Made by a program: the position numbers and the translations under genes. The notes beneath the pieces were generated by a model. That model made no database searches. It was not told where the DNA came from and saw nothing but the letters and a program-made list of their open reading frames with translations. From Heyndrickxia sporothermodurans (lineage in GTDB: Bacteria; Bacillota; Bacilli; Bacillales; Bacillaceae_C), in NCBI RefSeq assembly GCF_016785185.1, contig NZ_JAEKDY010000092.1: a stretch of 14,101 bases of DNA, one strand, 5' to 3'. Positions 1-7,178 of the stretch are shown here, in pieces (the first letter of the stretch is position 1; the number at the start of each line of letters is the position of its first letter).

Positions 1-1
1 A

Positions 2-319
2 ATCCTAGAAGAACATTTAACCAAGGACCGTGAGCGTGTTCATTATGAAAAGCATGTCCCCATTCGAAAATTACTAGAGGAGGAACATCAATATCTTTTA
101 GCCTTACCCGATGAAGATTATCCTGTATTTAAAGAGGAACTGATGCAAGCAAATAAGTATGGGGAAATAGTAATTGATAAAACTAAAGTACATATCCCCA
201 AGGGATATAACTATGGTCAATTGCACGTTATAAAGTATTGGGACAAATTTAAAGTTATTTCACCTTATGGAGAAATCCTGCATGCAGAATATAAAAGTCC
301 GAAGCCACTCAAAACTTAA
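2..319 (+). pseudogene. IS21-family IstA transposase, C-terminal remnant
   Basis: An open frame enters from the left edge and ends with TAA at 317-319 (about 105 codons visible). The protein resembles the C-terminal part of IS21-family IstA transposases: a charged helical stretch, then a small beta-rich domain with motifs such as VHIPKGYNYGQ and KVISPYGEILHAEY. The last seven or so codons (SPKPLKT) are antisense to lysE-like coding sequence (SFEWLRT on the minus strand), so the authentic IstA sequence ends at about 296 and the stop codon is borrowed. No istB helper gene follows and no terminal inverted repeat is visible, so this is a broken insertion-sequence remnant. IS21 membership is from family memory of the C-terminal domain; the start lies outside the window. 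Confidence 0.7.
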
Positions 320-511
320 AATGATAATAGATACACCAGCTACAGCCAATGAAATTAGTATCGTATCACAGACACCTGCTGTTATAACTGCTGGTAAGGC
401 ATTAGTAAATTTTTTATGAGTTGCGCCTTGATTAAATACAAAAACATTTTGTACGCCTAAAGGTAGAATTAACCCAAAAGCAAGCATTATTCCATGAAGT
501 AAGGCTTCCAC
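296..511 (-). pseudogene. LysE-family amino-acid exporter, 3'-truncated
   Basis: The minus-strand frame encodes about 72 residues of a LysE/ArgO-type translocator N-terminus: a hydrophobic first helix with the family motif LPLGVQNVFVFNQGA and a second helix ending SIIILSFEWLRT. Intact family members are about 200 residues, so roughly two thirds is missing. Past about 296 the frame runs into antisense of the transposase remnant and stops near 260. I chose the GTG at 509-511 as start because GGAGGG (518-523, complement) lies 6 nt upstream; the frame is open further upstream but without a site. The gene is divergent from the MocR regulator at 631, a common pairing in which the regulator controls the exporter. 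It is almost certainly non-functional. Confidence 0.8.
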
Positions 512-534
512 AATTTTCCCTCCTATTCGTATAT

Positions 535-563
535 AGAATAAGGTAAGATTACCTATTTGTCTC
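535..563 (-). promoter_or_regulatory. Candidate sigma-A promoter of the lysE remnant
   Basis: On the minus strand, GAGACA (558-563) and TATTCT (535-540) are separated by 17 nt, upstream of the GGAGGG/GTG start. The -35 box lies next to the first copy of the direct repeat at 563-600, so a bound MocR protein would sit over or beside it. The match is moderate and was judged by eye. Confidence 0.4.
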
Positions 564-600
564 CAACCAATTGGATGGAACTGAAACCAACCATTTTGAT
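563..600 (+). promoter_or_regulatory. Candidate MocR operator: 14-bp direct repeat, 24-bp period
   Basis: CCAACCAATTGGAT (563-576) and CCAACCATTTTGAT (587-600) match at 12 of 14 positions and start exactly 24 bp apart. The first copy also sits in a near-perfect dyad (562-579). Directly repeated boxes in the shared intergenic region are the known operator form for MocR regulators such as GabR. A TACAAT -10-like box for the downstream regulator gene follows at 600-605 with a weak -35 (TGGAAC, 576-581), so binding would plausibly repress the regulator's own promoter. Confidence 0.55.
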
Positions 601-630
601 ACAATAAAAGAAAAGAATGAGGTAAGGAAT

Positions 631-2079
631 ATGTCTACGATAGAATGGAAACCGCAAAAATCTTCACCGTTACCTTTGCACCTGCAAATCTATAATTATT
701 TGAAAATGAAAATTTTAAATGGGGAATGGACAATCGGTATGAAAATACCATCACAAAGGATTTTGGCTAAACAATTTGAAGTCAATCGAAGCACGATTGT
801 TACTGTACTTGAGGAATTGGCAGCTGATGGGTTGATTGAATCAAAAGTGGGAAGTGGTACAAGGGTGGTAAATAATACTTGGAGTCTGCTTGCTTCAACG
901 CCGCCTCCTGATTGGATTAGTTATGTTCGTTCTGGTATACATGAGCCGAATATCAACATCATTCAAAAAATTAACGAAGCAGAAGCAAACCCAAATATTA
1001 TTCGACTTGGTACTGGGGAACTCTCTCCAGAACTGCTACCTAACAAACAGATGGCAAAGTTATTGCAAACAGATATGGAGAATAACTTGTCTCTAGGCTA
1101 TGAAGAGCCAAAAGGAAACATTGATTTGAGGAAAACAATTAGCCATTATTTAAAAAAGAAAGGCATTGAAGCCTCTCCTGCTTCCATTTTAATTGTTTCT
1201 GGAGGGCTTCAAGCACTGCAATTGATTTCAATTGGTTTATTAAAACGGGAATCGGTAATCTTTCATGAAACCCCTTCGTATCTAAACTCAGTTCATGTCT
1301 TTCAGTCTGCTGGCATGAAATTATTTGGAATCGCTTTAGATAAAGATGGGATCGAGCATGAATCCATTGGAAGTTTAAAAAGACAGCACAATGCAGCGTT
1401 ACTTTATACGATTCCATCTTTCCATAATCCAACAGGTATCTTAATGTCTGATAGAAGAAGAAATCAACTGTTAGAGGTCTGTAAAAAAGAAGCTCTTCCC
1501 ATTATCGAGGATGACGTATACGGTGAATTATGGTTTGATAATCCACCACCAAAACCATTGAAGGCAAATGATAAGCAAGGAAATGTACTTTACATTGGAA
1601 GTGTGTCGAAGTCATTAAGTCCGGGACTGCGAATTGGATGGATTGTCGGACCTGAACCTGTAATAAATCGGCTTGCCGATATAAAAATGCAAACAGATTA
1701 CGGCTCAAGTTCTATATCGCAATTTGTTGTGAATAAGTGGATAAAAAGTGGATTGTATGAGGATTATTTAACTCAAGTACGTGTAGAATTAAAAAATAGA
1801 AGAGACTTTACGATTAACATTTTAAATACAAATTTCTCTGATATTGCGACATGGAGAATTCCGAGTGGGGGATTTTATATATGGCTTGAATTACAAACAG
1901 GTATTTCCACACGAAAATTATTTGAAGCAGCTCTGCAAGAAGGAATTCTACTAAATCCGGGAAGTGTGTATGATAAAAGTGATCAAGACCATCTTCGCCT
2001 TTCATATTCATATGCAACATTAGAAGAGCTTGAAAAAGGACTAAAGCGATTATCAAAACTTATTAAACAGGGTATTTAA
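631..2079 (+). CDS. MocR-family regulator (GntR HTH + aminotransferase-like domain)
   Basis: The 482-residue protein has the usual MocR/GabR length and layout. Residues 12-80 form a GntR-type winged helix (PLHLQIYNYLK, then IPSQRILAKQF and NRSTIVTVLEELAADGLIE). Residues 120-480 form a fold-type I aminotransferase-like domain with SGGLQALQL, HNPTG (265-269), EDDVY and the PLP lysine K327 in SVSKSLSPGLRIGW, so PLP binding should be retained. Start: ATG at 631 follows GAGGTAA at a good distance; the longer frame to 571 has no ribosome binding site and overlaps the operator. It is divergent from the truncated exporter at 296-511, which it probably regulated, so it may now be an orphan regulator. 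A hairpin terminator follows directly. The effector, probably PLP plus an amino compound, cannot be read from sequence. Confidence 0.9.
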   Translation: MSTIEWKPQKSSPLPLHLQIYNYLKMKILNGEWTIGMKIPSQRILAKQFEVNRSTIVTVLEELAADGLIESKVGSGTRVVNNTWSLLASTPPPDWISYVRSGIHEPNINIIQKINEAEANPNIIRLGTGELSPELLPNKQMAKLLQTDMENNLSLGYEEPKGNIDLRKTISHYLKKKGIEASPASILIVSGGLQALQLISIGLLKRESVIFHETPSYLNSVHVFQSAGMKLFGIALDKDGIEHESIGSLKRQHNAALLYTIPSFHNPTGILMSDRRRNQLLEVCKKEALPIIEDDVYGELWFDNPPPKPLKANDKQGNVLYIGSVSKSLSPGLRIGWIVGPEPVINRLADIKMQTDYGSSSISQFVVNKWIKSGLYEDYLTQVRVELKNRRDFTINILNTNFSDIATWRIPSGGFYIWLELQTGISTRKLFEAALQEGILLNPGSVYDKSDQDHLRLSYSYATLEELEKGLKRLSKLIKQGI

Positions 2080-2081
2080 TG

Positions 2082-2114
2082 AAATGAGAAGCAGAACTAA
2101 TTGCTTCTCATTTT
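2082..2114 (+). terminator. Rho-independent terminator after the first MocR gene
   Basis: AAATGAGAAGCA (2082-2093) pairs with TGCTTCTCATTTT (2102-2114) around an 8-nt loop and runs into T-rich DNA, three bases after the TAA stop. The stem is perfect over GAGAAGCA/TGCTTCTC plus A-T extensions. Confidence 0.8.
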
Positions 2115-2233
2115 CCATTTTAGACTTAATGCTGGCTATAATTTTTTCAACAAAACAAAAAAATTATTATAGTGCTGTTATAAAATTGAATAGTCTATCA
2201 CAAATTTGTATCACACTGAAACCAACAATTTAA

Positions 2234-3100
2234 TTATTGTAAAAAATCCTTGTTTACACTCCCTAGTTTTTCTTTTAATGACTTCTTCATATCTTTTAAC
2301 ATTTCCTTCATTTTCTTGTTGAATTTTTTTCTATGGGAGTTTAAAGCAGTATCTTCTTCAATCTTTTTTAATACCTCTACTATTAATTTATCTTGATACA
2401 ATAAAGATTCAATAACTAAATCATAGCATTTCTTCTCTTCATTATGATTATAAAAATCTTCACCTTTAACGGTCACTACGTGTTCAAATAATTTTGTGAA
2501 AACAAAAATTACAAAAAAACGAGTTAAGACAGGATAATTATTTTTCTCTATTGTAAATGTTAAATCTCTGTTTCTATAAAAATTAATAATACCAAAGTTA
2601 CTATGACCTACATTAGAAAGAAGACCATAAAATTCAGGATAATAACTTTTATCTTTACCTAATTTAAAATTACTAGGATTTAAAATACCATTAGCAATTT
2701 TATTTCCATTTCTATCTACAATGATGTTGTTTTCGCGGTCATATACGTATTCTCTCGTAAATAATTTCAATAAAACAATAGTAAATTCTTCGAAGCTATC
2801 AACGTTTTCATTTAGAAATCTGGTACTTAGATAGTTTTCAAATATGCTTCTTACTAAAATTAGAACATCTTCGTTATTATTCAATTTTAATAAAGCTCGG
2901 ATACTAACTAGAGATTTTGTACTTTTAGTAAAATTAAAATACTCATGGTCATAAGTGAATTTATTATTTGGTTCTGGGTGTCTAAATAGGTCAGCTGTTC
3001 CGTAAGAAAAAGCAGACCACTCAACAAATCTTTTAGAATGTAAAATAAACTTGTTAATTAACTTATCTAGTTTTTGTGTATGTAGCTGAAATTCATTCAA
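2234..3100 (-). CDS. Hypothetical protein, DUF5677-like
   Basis: This 288-residue protein is not securely recognised. It is largely alpha-helical and unusually rich in Lys, Asn, Phe and Ile. A central segment, LVRSIFENYLSTRFL (residues 82-96), with an R-x3-E pattern, and YGLLSNVGHSNF (158-169) recall DUF5677-type helical proteins, some of which I recall near mobile or defence genes; that link is tentative. The C-terminus (245-285) is a highly charged Lys-rich helix. Start: TTG at 3098-3100, chosen because GAGGTG (complement of 3108-3113) lies 7 nt upstream. The gene is visibly more AT-rich than its neighbours and sits alone between two MocR genes, so lateral acquisition is plausible. No signal peptide or membrane helix is evident. 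Just past its stop a 10-bp palindrome (2200-2209) and an A/T run (T-rich on the coding strand) occur, but no strong terminator. Confidence 0.75.
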   Translation of the reverse strand: MNEFQLHTQKLDKLINKFILHSKRFVEWSAFSYGTADLFRHPEPNNKFTYDHEYFNFTKSTKSLVSIRALLKLNNNEDVLILVRSIFENYLSTRFLNENVDSFEEFTIVLLKLFTREYVYDRENNIIVDRNGNKIANGILNPSNFKLGKDKSYYPEFYGLLSNVGHSNFGIINFYRNRDLTFTIEKNNYPVLTRFFVIFVFTKLFEHVVTVKGEDFYNHNEEKKCYDLVIESLLYQDKLIVEVLKKIEEDTALNSHRKKFNKKMKEMLKDMKKSLKEKLGSVNKDFLQ

Positions 3101-3218
3101 AGTTAGACACCTCGATTTTAATTTTAAGACTGATTGAATTAATAGGATAGCAATAGCTTGTAAAATTATATATCCTGCTGAGAATCAATTTAGGAAACTT
3201 ACCGCCAAACAGAAAACC

Positions 3219-3236
3219 ACTCAAATCTTACTGAGT
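3219..3236 (-). terminator. Weak candidate terminator of the second MocR gene
   Basis: On the minus strand, ACTCA and TGAGT form a 5-bp stem with an 8-nt loop across the stop codon, followed by GGTTTTCTGTTT. The stem is short, so this is only a possible terminator. Confidence 0.3.
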
Positions 3237-4640
3237 CACCTTCTGATATTTTAGCAAGACTCTTTTTAGTTTTGTTACTCCTTTTGCTAGTTTAACTTCA
3301 TCTAAATTTCCAAAGCCTAAGATGAGATGATTAGAATATAATCCTTTGTTAATTGTATGCAGTTCCACAGGGTACAATTTTATACCATGATCATGTAATT
3401 CTGATAGTAGATTATCAGTAAAATGGACCCCCTCAAATTCAGCAACTAAATGTAATCCAGTTGAATCACCATGTATATTAACATTATCCCCAAATTCGTT
3501 ATAAAGCTGCTCTTTTAGAAAGTTTCTTCTTTTTCGATAAAATTTTTTCATTCGGAAGATATGTTTTTCCAAGTGACCTTCTTTAATAAACAGGGCAAGT
3601 GTAAGTTGCTCTAAAGAGGGTGTATGTAAGTCACTAAAATACTTTAGTGTACGGCCACGCTCAACTAGTGCAGGGGGAAGTATTAAGTATCCTAACCGTA
3701 ATGCAGGTGAGAGTATTTTACTGAACGTACCAATGTATATTGTACGATTAGGGTCTAGCCCTTGCAATGAACTGATGGAAGGGCCTTCATATCGAAATTC
3801 ACTATCATAATCATCTTCAACGATATAACTGTCCACTTTTCTAGCATATTCGATCAGTTGAATCCTCCTTTGAATCGGTAAAGTTCCTCCAATGGGAAAT
3901 TGATGGGATGGTGTGACAAAGATAAATGCGGGTTTTATTTCGTGTGATATTTGGTTTGTATCCATTCCATTTTCATCAACTCTTATAGGATGAAGGGAAG
4001 CACCATAGGATTGAAAGATTGTTTGGATTTCATGTGTAATTGGATCCTCAATGATCACTTTGTCATTTGCTGAAATGAGCAATTTAGCAATTAACGTCAT
4101 TGCTTGAGTAGCCCCAGTTGTTATGACTAATTGATCAGGGTGGCATTCCACACCTCTTGTTCGAAGTAAATAGTCTGATAATACGGTTCTTAACTCTATG
4201 CGACCTTCTGGTGAATCATAGCCGAATAGAGAATGGTCCGTTTCAAGGCTTACACGTTTAGCAAGTTGCCCCCATTGTTTTCTTGGGAACTGATCTAATG
4301 ATGGAATTCCAGAACGAAAATCAATGATGTTTTTATTTTTCATTGAAGAGTTTTCTTCCAACATATAAGAAGGAATCGTATTTGTCTTTTTTAAAAATGC
4401 TCCTTCAGCTACGAATGTTCCTGCCCCTTGCTTCCCCTCTAAAAAACCTTCTGCCAGTAATTGATCATAGGCTTCCAAAACAACGTTACGAGAAACTTCC
4501 AGTTCTTCTGCTAATTGTCGAGTGGAAGGGAGTCGATACCCTCCTGAAAGCTCACCACTTAATATTTTTGTTCTCAATTGTTTATAGATTTGTCTTATTA
4601 ACGGTGTTTTTTGAGATCTGTCAATCGTTAACCATGTCAT
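3228..4640 (-). CDS. MocR/GabR-family regulator
   Basis: This 470-residue protein has the full MocR architecture. Residues 10-76 are a GntR winged helix (LIRQIYKQLRTKILSGEL, LPSTRQLAEELEVSRNVVLEAYDQL). Residues 105-465 are an aminotransferase-like domain with TTGATQAMTLIA, TPSHQFPIGG (243-252), VEDDYDSEFRY (274-284) and the PLP lysine K308 in GTFSKILSPALRLGY. The EDDYDSEFRY signature places it nearer GabR/PdxR than the first MocR protein in this window. ATG at 4638-4640 follows GGAGATT at normal spacing. It is divergent from the proline-dehydrogenase-like gene at 4799 across 158 bp that carry a direct repeat, so that enzyme is its most likely target. The effector is not evident; by family precedent it could be PLP or an external aldimine with an amino acid. 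Confidence 0.92.
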   Translation of the reverse strand: MTWLTIDRSQKTPLIRQIYKQLRTKILSGELSGGYRLPSTRQLAEELEVSRNVVLEAYDQLLAEGFLEGKQGAGTFVAEGAFLKKTNTIPSYMLEENSSMKNKNIIDFRSGIPSLDQFPRKQWGQLAKRVSLETDHSLFGYDSPEGRIELRTVLSDYLLRTRGVECHPDQLVITTGATQAMTLIAKLLISANDKVIIEDPITHEIQTIFQSYGASLHPIRVDENGMDTNQISHEIKPAFIFVTPSHQFPIGGTLPIQRRIQLIEYARKVDSYIVEDDYDSEFRYEGPSISSLQGLDPNRTIYIGTFSKILSPALRLGYLILPPALVERGRTLKYFSDLHTPSLEQLTLALFIKEGHLEKHIFRMKKFYRKRRNFLKEQLYNEFGDNVNIHGDSTGLHLVAEFEGVHFTDNLLSELHDHGIKLYPVELHTINKGLYSNHLILGFGNLDEVKLAKGVTKLKRVLLKYQKVTQ

Positions 4641-4660
4641 CTTTTTAATCTCCTTAACAA

Positions 4661-4696
4661 AATTGGTACTATTAAAGATTTATATAATTGGCACTA
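4661..4696 (+). promoter_or_regulatory. Candidate MocR operator: 11-bp direct repeat, 25-bp period
   Basis: AATTGGTACTA (4661-4671) and AATTGGCACTA (4686-4696) differ at one base and start 25 bp apart, so both lie on nearly the same face of the helix. A weaker inverted copy may follow at 4699-4710. The pair lies between the divergent MocR and proline-dehydrogenase-like genes. The AATTGG core is shared with the other MocR control region at 563-576. Direct repeats of this kind are the known operator form of GabR-type proteins; binding here is inferred. Confidence 0.6.
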
Positions 4697-4798
4697 ACTT
4701 AGACCATTTTAGCATGGTAATTTTAACTAGAAAAGTCACTCATTTTTCAATTGGAAATGAGAAAATACTAAAAATTATTTATTAGAGGATGTGTTTTT

Positions 4799-5755
4799 AT
4801 GCTTACTGAAGAAAACCGATTTTCCAACGCATTAAAATCAATTGCTAGAAATCAAGAAATAAAAGCTTATCTTCAAAACTCAAAAGAACTATTTCCACTC
4901 TTAATGAAAGGTGCGAACCGTTTCGTGTCGGGAACAACGCGAGGTGAAGGGATGGAACGTGTTATTGAATTGCATAACAAAGGGTATCAAATTTCATTAG
5001 AATTCATTGGTGAAAATACAACTTCTGAGCGTGAATGTAAATCTGCAAAGAAAGAATTCGAGGAATTAATTAAGGAACTTGGAGCTTATCATATAAAGGG
5101 AACTGTATCCTTTGACCTTTCACATATAGGTATGATGATTTCTGATTCATTAGCCTATAGCCATCTCAAAGAATTAGCAAAAATAGCACAAGAAAATGAT
5201 ATTCAATTAATGATTAGTATGGAAGAATCTCAAAAAACGGATAAAATATTATCCATTTATAGGGACATTGCAAAATTTTACGCTAACGTCGGGATAACAT
5301 TACAAGTTCATCTTCACAGATCATTGTCCGACCTTAAAGAGTTATTGCAGATGCCGGGTAGAATTCGCTTAGTTAAGGGTGCTTATCAAGAGCCTGAAGG
5401 TATTTTTATTCCTAGATCCGAAGAATTAAATAAATGGTATATTGAATTTGTTTCCATGTGTGTGGAAACAAATCACCCAATATCTATTGCTACTCATGAT
5501 GAAAACTTATTGATGGAACTAAAGGAAAAGGGATATTTACAGAGTCAGAATGTTGAAGTAGAAATGTTGGATGGAGTTCGTTCAGACTTGTTAAAAATTT
5601 TAAAGGAAGAAGATATTCAATCCAAAGTTTATGTTACATATGGTACTGAATGGTACTTATATTTAGTTCATCGTATTGCAGAATATCCACCTAATATATT
5701 TACTCTTATTTCGGATATTATTGAACAACATGATGTTGGAATAGATAAATACTAG
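4799..5755 (+). CDS. Proline-dehydrogenase-family protein with altered active site
   Basis: The 318-residue protein matches monofunctional proline dehydrogenases (PutB type, about 300 residues, FAD-dependent beta/alpha barrel). Family motifs kept include RFVSG (41-45), IRLVKGAY (189-196), ATHDE (231-235), VYVTYG (277-282) and Y288 in YLVHRIAEYPPN. Several residues that contact proline in characterised enzymes look changed: the strand-1 lysine (SxK motif) is D106, the strand-2 aspartate is S140 (ISMEES), and the first arginine of the RR pair is H291. The second, R292, is kept. FAD binding is therefore likely, but the substrate may not be proline. This alignment was made from memory of the family. 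ATG follows AGAGGATG (4783-4790). The gene is divergent from the MocR regulator at 4640, and no pyrroline-5-carboxylate dehydrogenase is adjacent. Confidence 0.85.
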   Translation: MLTEENRFSNALKSIARNQEIKAYLQNSKELFPLLMKGANRFVSGTTRGEGMERVIELHNKGYQISLEFIGENTTSERECKSAKKEFEELIKELGAYHIKGTVSFDLSHIGMMISDSLAYSHLKELAKIAQENDIQLMISMEESQKTDKILSIYRDIAKFYANVGITLQVHLHRSLSDLKELLQMPGRIRLVKGAYQEPEGIFIPRSEELNKWYIEFVSMCVETNHPISIATHDENLLMELKEKGYLQSQNVEVEMLDGVRSDLLKILKEEDIQSKVYVTYGTEWYLYLVHRIAEYPPNIFTLISDIIEQHDVGIDKY

Positions 5756-5900
5756 AATAATGGTAAATGTTACGGTTCTTTAGAATTGTACGGAGATTCA
5801 AAAATAATTCAGTACTGCTAGTAAGTTTGTTTAATAATCTTTAATCATGTTTATTAATGAGTTAACATGAAAATGATTGTAAGAAAGTGGAGGTAAATTA

Positions 5901-6137
5901 ATGGCAACAATTGAGGATTTTTTGAAATTGGATATCCGTATTGGTACTGTTGTGAAAGCAGAACTTTTTCCAGAGGCCCGAATACCGGCAATAAAATTAG
6001 AGATTGATTTTGGAGAAATTGGTATTAAACAATCTTCAGCCCAAATTACACGAAGATATAAACCAGAACAACTTATTGGAACTCAAGTGGTGGCGGTAGT
6101 AAATTTCCCTCCTAGACGTATAGCAGGTTTCAAATAA
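5901..6137 (+). pseudogene. csaA: csaA chaperone, 3'-truncated
   Basis: The reading frame encodes the first 78 residues of CsaA, a small tRNA-binding-fold (OB-type) protein-secretion chaperone normally about 110 residues long. Recognisable segments are IEDFLKLDIRIGTVVKAE, IPAIKLEIDFG, GIKQSSAQITRRYKPE and VVAVVNFPPRRIAGFK. The frame then hits TAA exactly where homology to the adjacent MFS gene begins on the other strand, so about 30 C-terminal residues are lost. CsaA is a dimer whose C-terminal strands contribute to the fold, so the product is probably inactive. Start: ATG at 5901 with GGAGG (5890-5894) at good spacing. The upstream 145 bp are AT-rich, and I see no strong terminator for the preceding gene there. 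Confidence 0.9.
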
Positions 6138-7046
6138 TAATAAAGCACTAATAACTAAACTAGATTGAGTCAACCAGAAGACAGGCAGCGCAATACCTAT
6201 GGATTGTAAAATCATCGAAAATACTAATGTTTTTACGAATCCCCATTTTTTCGCGAGAGTTGACCAAATGATACATGATGGAATTGCACCTAAGCCCACA
6301 ACTATCCAAATAATAGCAGAGTCAATGCTTAATAGTGAGGTCTTATCAGCAATCGACACGATAAATGTCCCCGTTACAATATAACCTAACCCTTCTAAAC
6401 CATAGGCAATAATTAACCAAGGTAGCCATTTGATTGGTGGCGCATTTGTAATCTTTATTTGTTCATCCTTTTTTATTACTGTGTTTGGTGAGTCTTTGAG
6501 CCACAACCAAACAAAGATAGTAAGAATTACACTTATAATCGCTAGTCCTACCCATACACCTTCCCACTTAAATAAGTGGTTAAAACTTGGAATAAAGAGC
6601 GTAGAAAAGAAGATTCCGAAGCCTACACCTGAGTAGAAATATCCTGCCCAATTTGTTTTACCTGAAATAGCTAATTTATCTAGAACAATACTGGAAGCTA
6701 AAACAAAAATGAATGCACTTGCCACTCCTGAAATAAAGCGAATAATTAGCATCAGTATATAGGAATGAAAAATCCCCATCATGCAAGTGGTTATAATACT
6801 TATAACAAGACTACCCCTTAAATAAAACGTTTTATGCTTTTTTAATGGGAGAACTCCAGCTAAAATTGCTCCAACAAAATACCCTGCGTAATTGCTTGAG
6901 GCTAAGTAACCCGCCACAGCATCAGTAAAGTGAAGAGCATCTTGCATTAGCGGCAAAATCGGAGTATATGCAAATCTTCCGATGCCCATTGCAATCATTA
7001 AAGAAAAAATTCCTCCTAAAAGAAATAAAAAAGGATTTTTAATCAA
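6138..7046 (-). pseudogene. YbfB/YjiJ-like MFS transporter, 3'-truncated
   Basis: About 303 residues of a YbfB-type major facilitator protein are present: the N-terminal motif GIGRFAYTPILPLMQ (21-35), then about nine hydrophobic membrane segments. Family members are near 390-400 residues, so roughly the last two to three helices are missing. The frame continues to 6036, but those 32 residues are antisense csaA (FETCYTSRREIYY) and clearly foreign. The start is TTG at 7044-7046, supported by GGAGGTG (complement of 7052-7058). A minus-strand promoter, TTTACC (7110-7115), 17 nt, TACATT (7087-7092), is plausible. The gene is divergent from the LysR regulator, which probably controlled it. The substrate is unknown and the truncated protein is unlikely to transport. 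Confidence 0.85.
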
Positions 7047-7077
7047 TTTTTCACCTCCTGCTAAATTAGTATTTATT

Positions 7078-7092
7078 TACATTTATAATGTA
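7078..7092. promoter_or_regulatory. Candidate LysR operator dyad over the MFS -10 box
   Basis: TACATT-TAT-AATGTA is a perfect dyad with 6-bp arms and a 3-bp centre. Its right arm coincides with the minus-strand -10 candidate (TACATT) of the MFS gene, whose -35 candidate TTTACC lies at 7110-7115. LysR regulators typically bind interrupted dyads in such divergent regions, so this is a reasonable target site. It does not fit the strict T-N11-A form. Confidence 0.45.
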
Positions 7093-7178
7093 CCTGTTTT
7101 TATCTATATGGTAAAATACTTAAAAGTGATGTGTTGATATCGTTTTTTTATATATCAGAAAGGAAGGAGGCTATAATC

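Noticed and set aside
571..630. Upstream extension of the first MocR gene to an earlier ATG
   Set aside because: No ribosome binding site precedes it, it overlaps the operator and promoter, and the GntR domain starts shortly after the ATG at 631.
4343..4648. Plus-strand frame of about 101 codons
   Set aside because: It is a shadow of the second MocR gene, whose winged helix is unambiguous on the other strand.
6199..6636. Two plus-strand open frames opposite the MFS gene
   Set aside because: They are antisense to clear MFS coding sequence, have no family resemblance and lack good ribosome binding sites.
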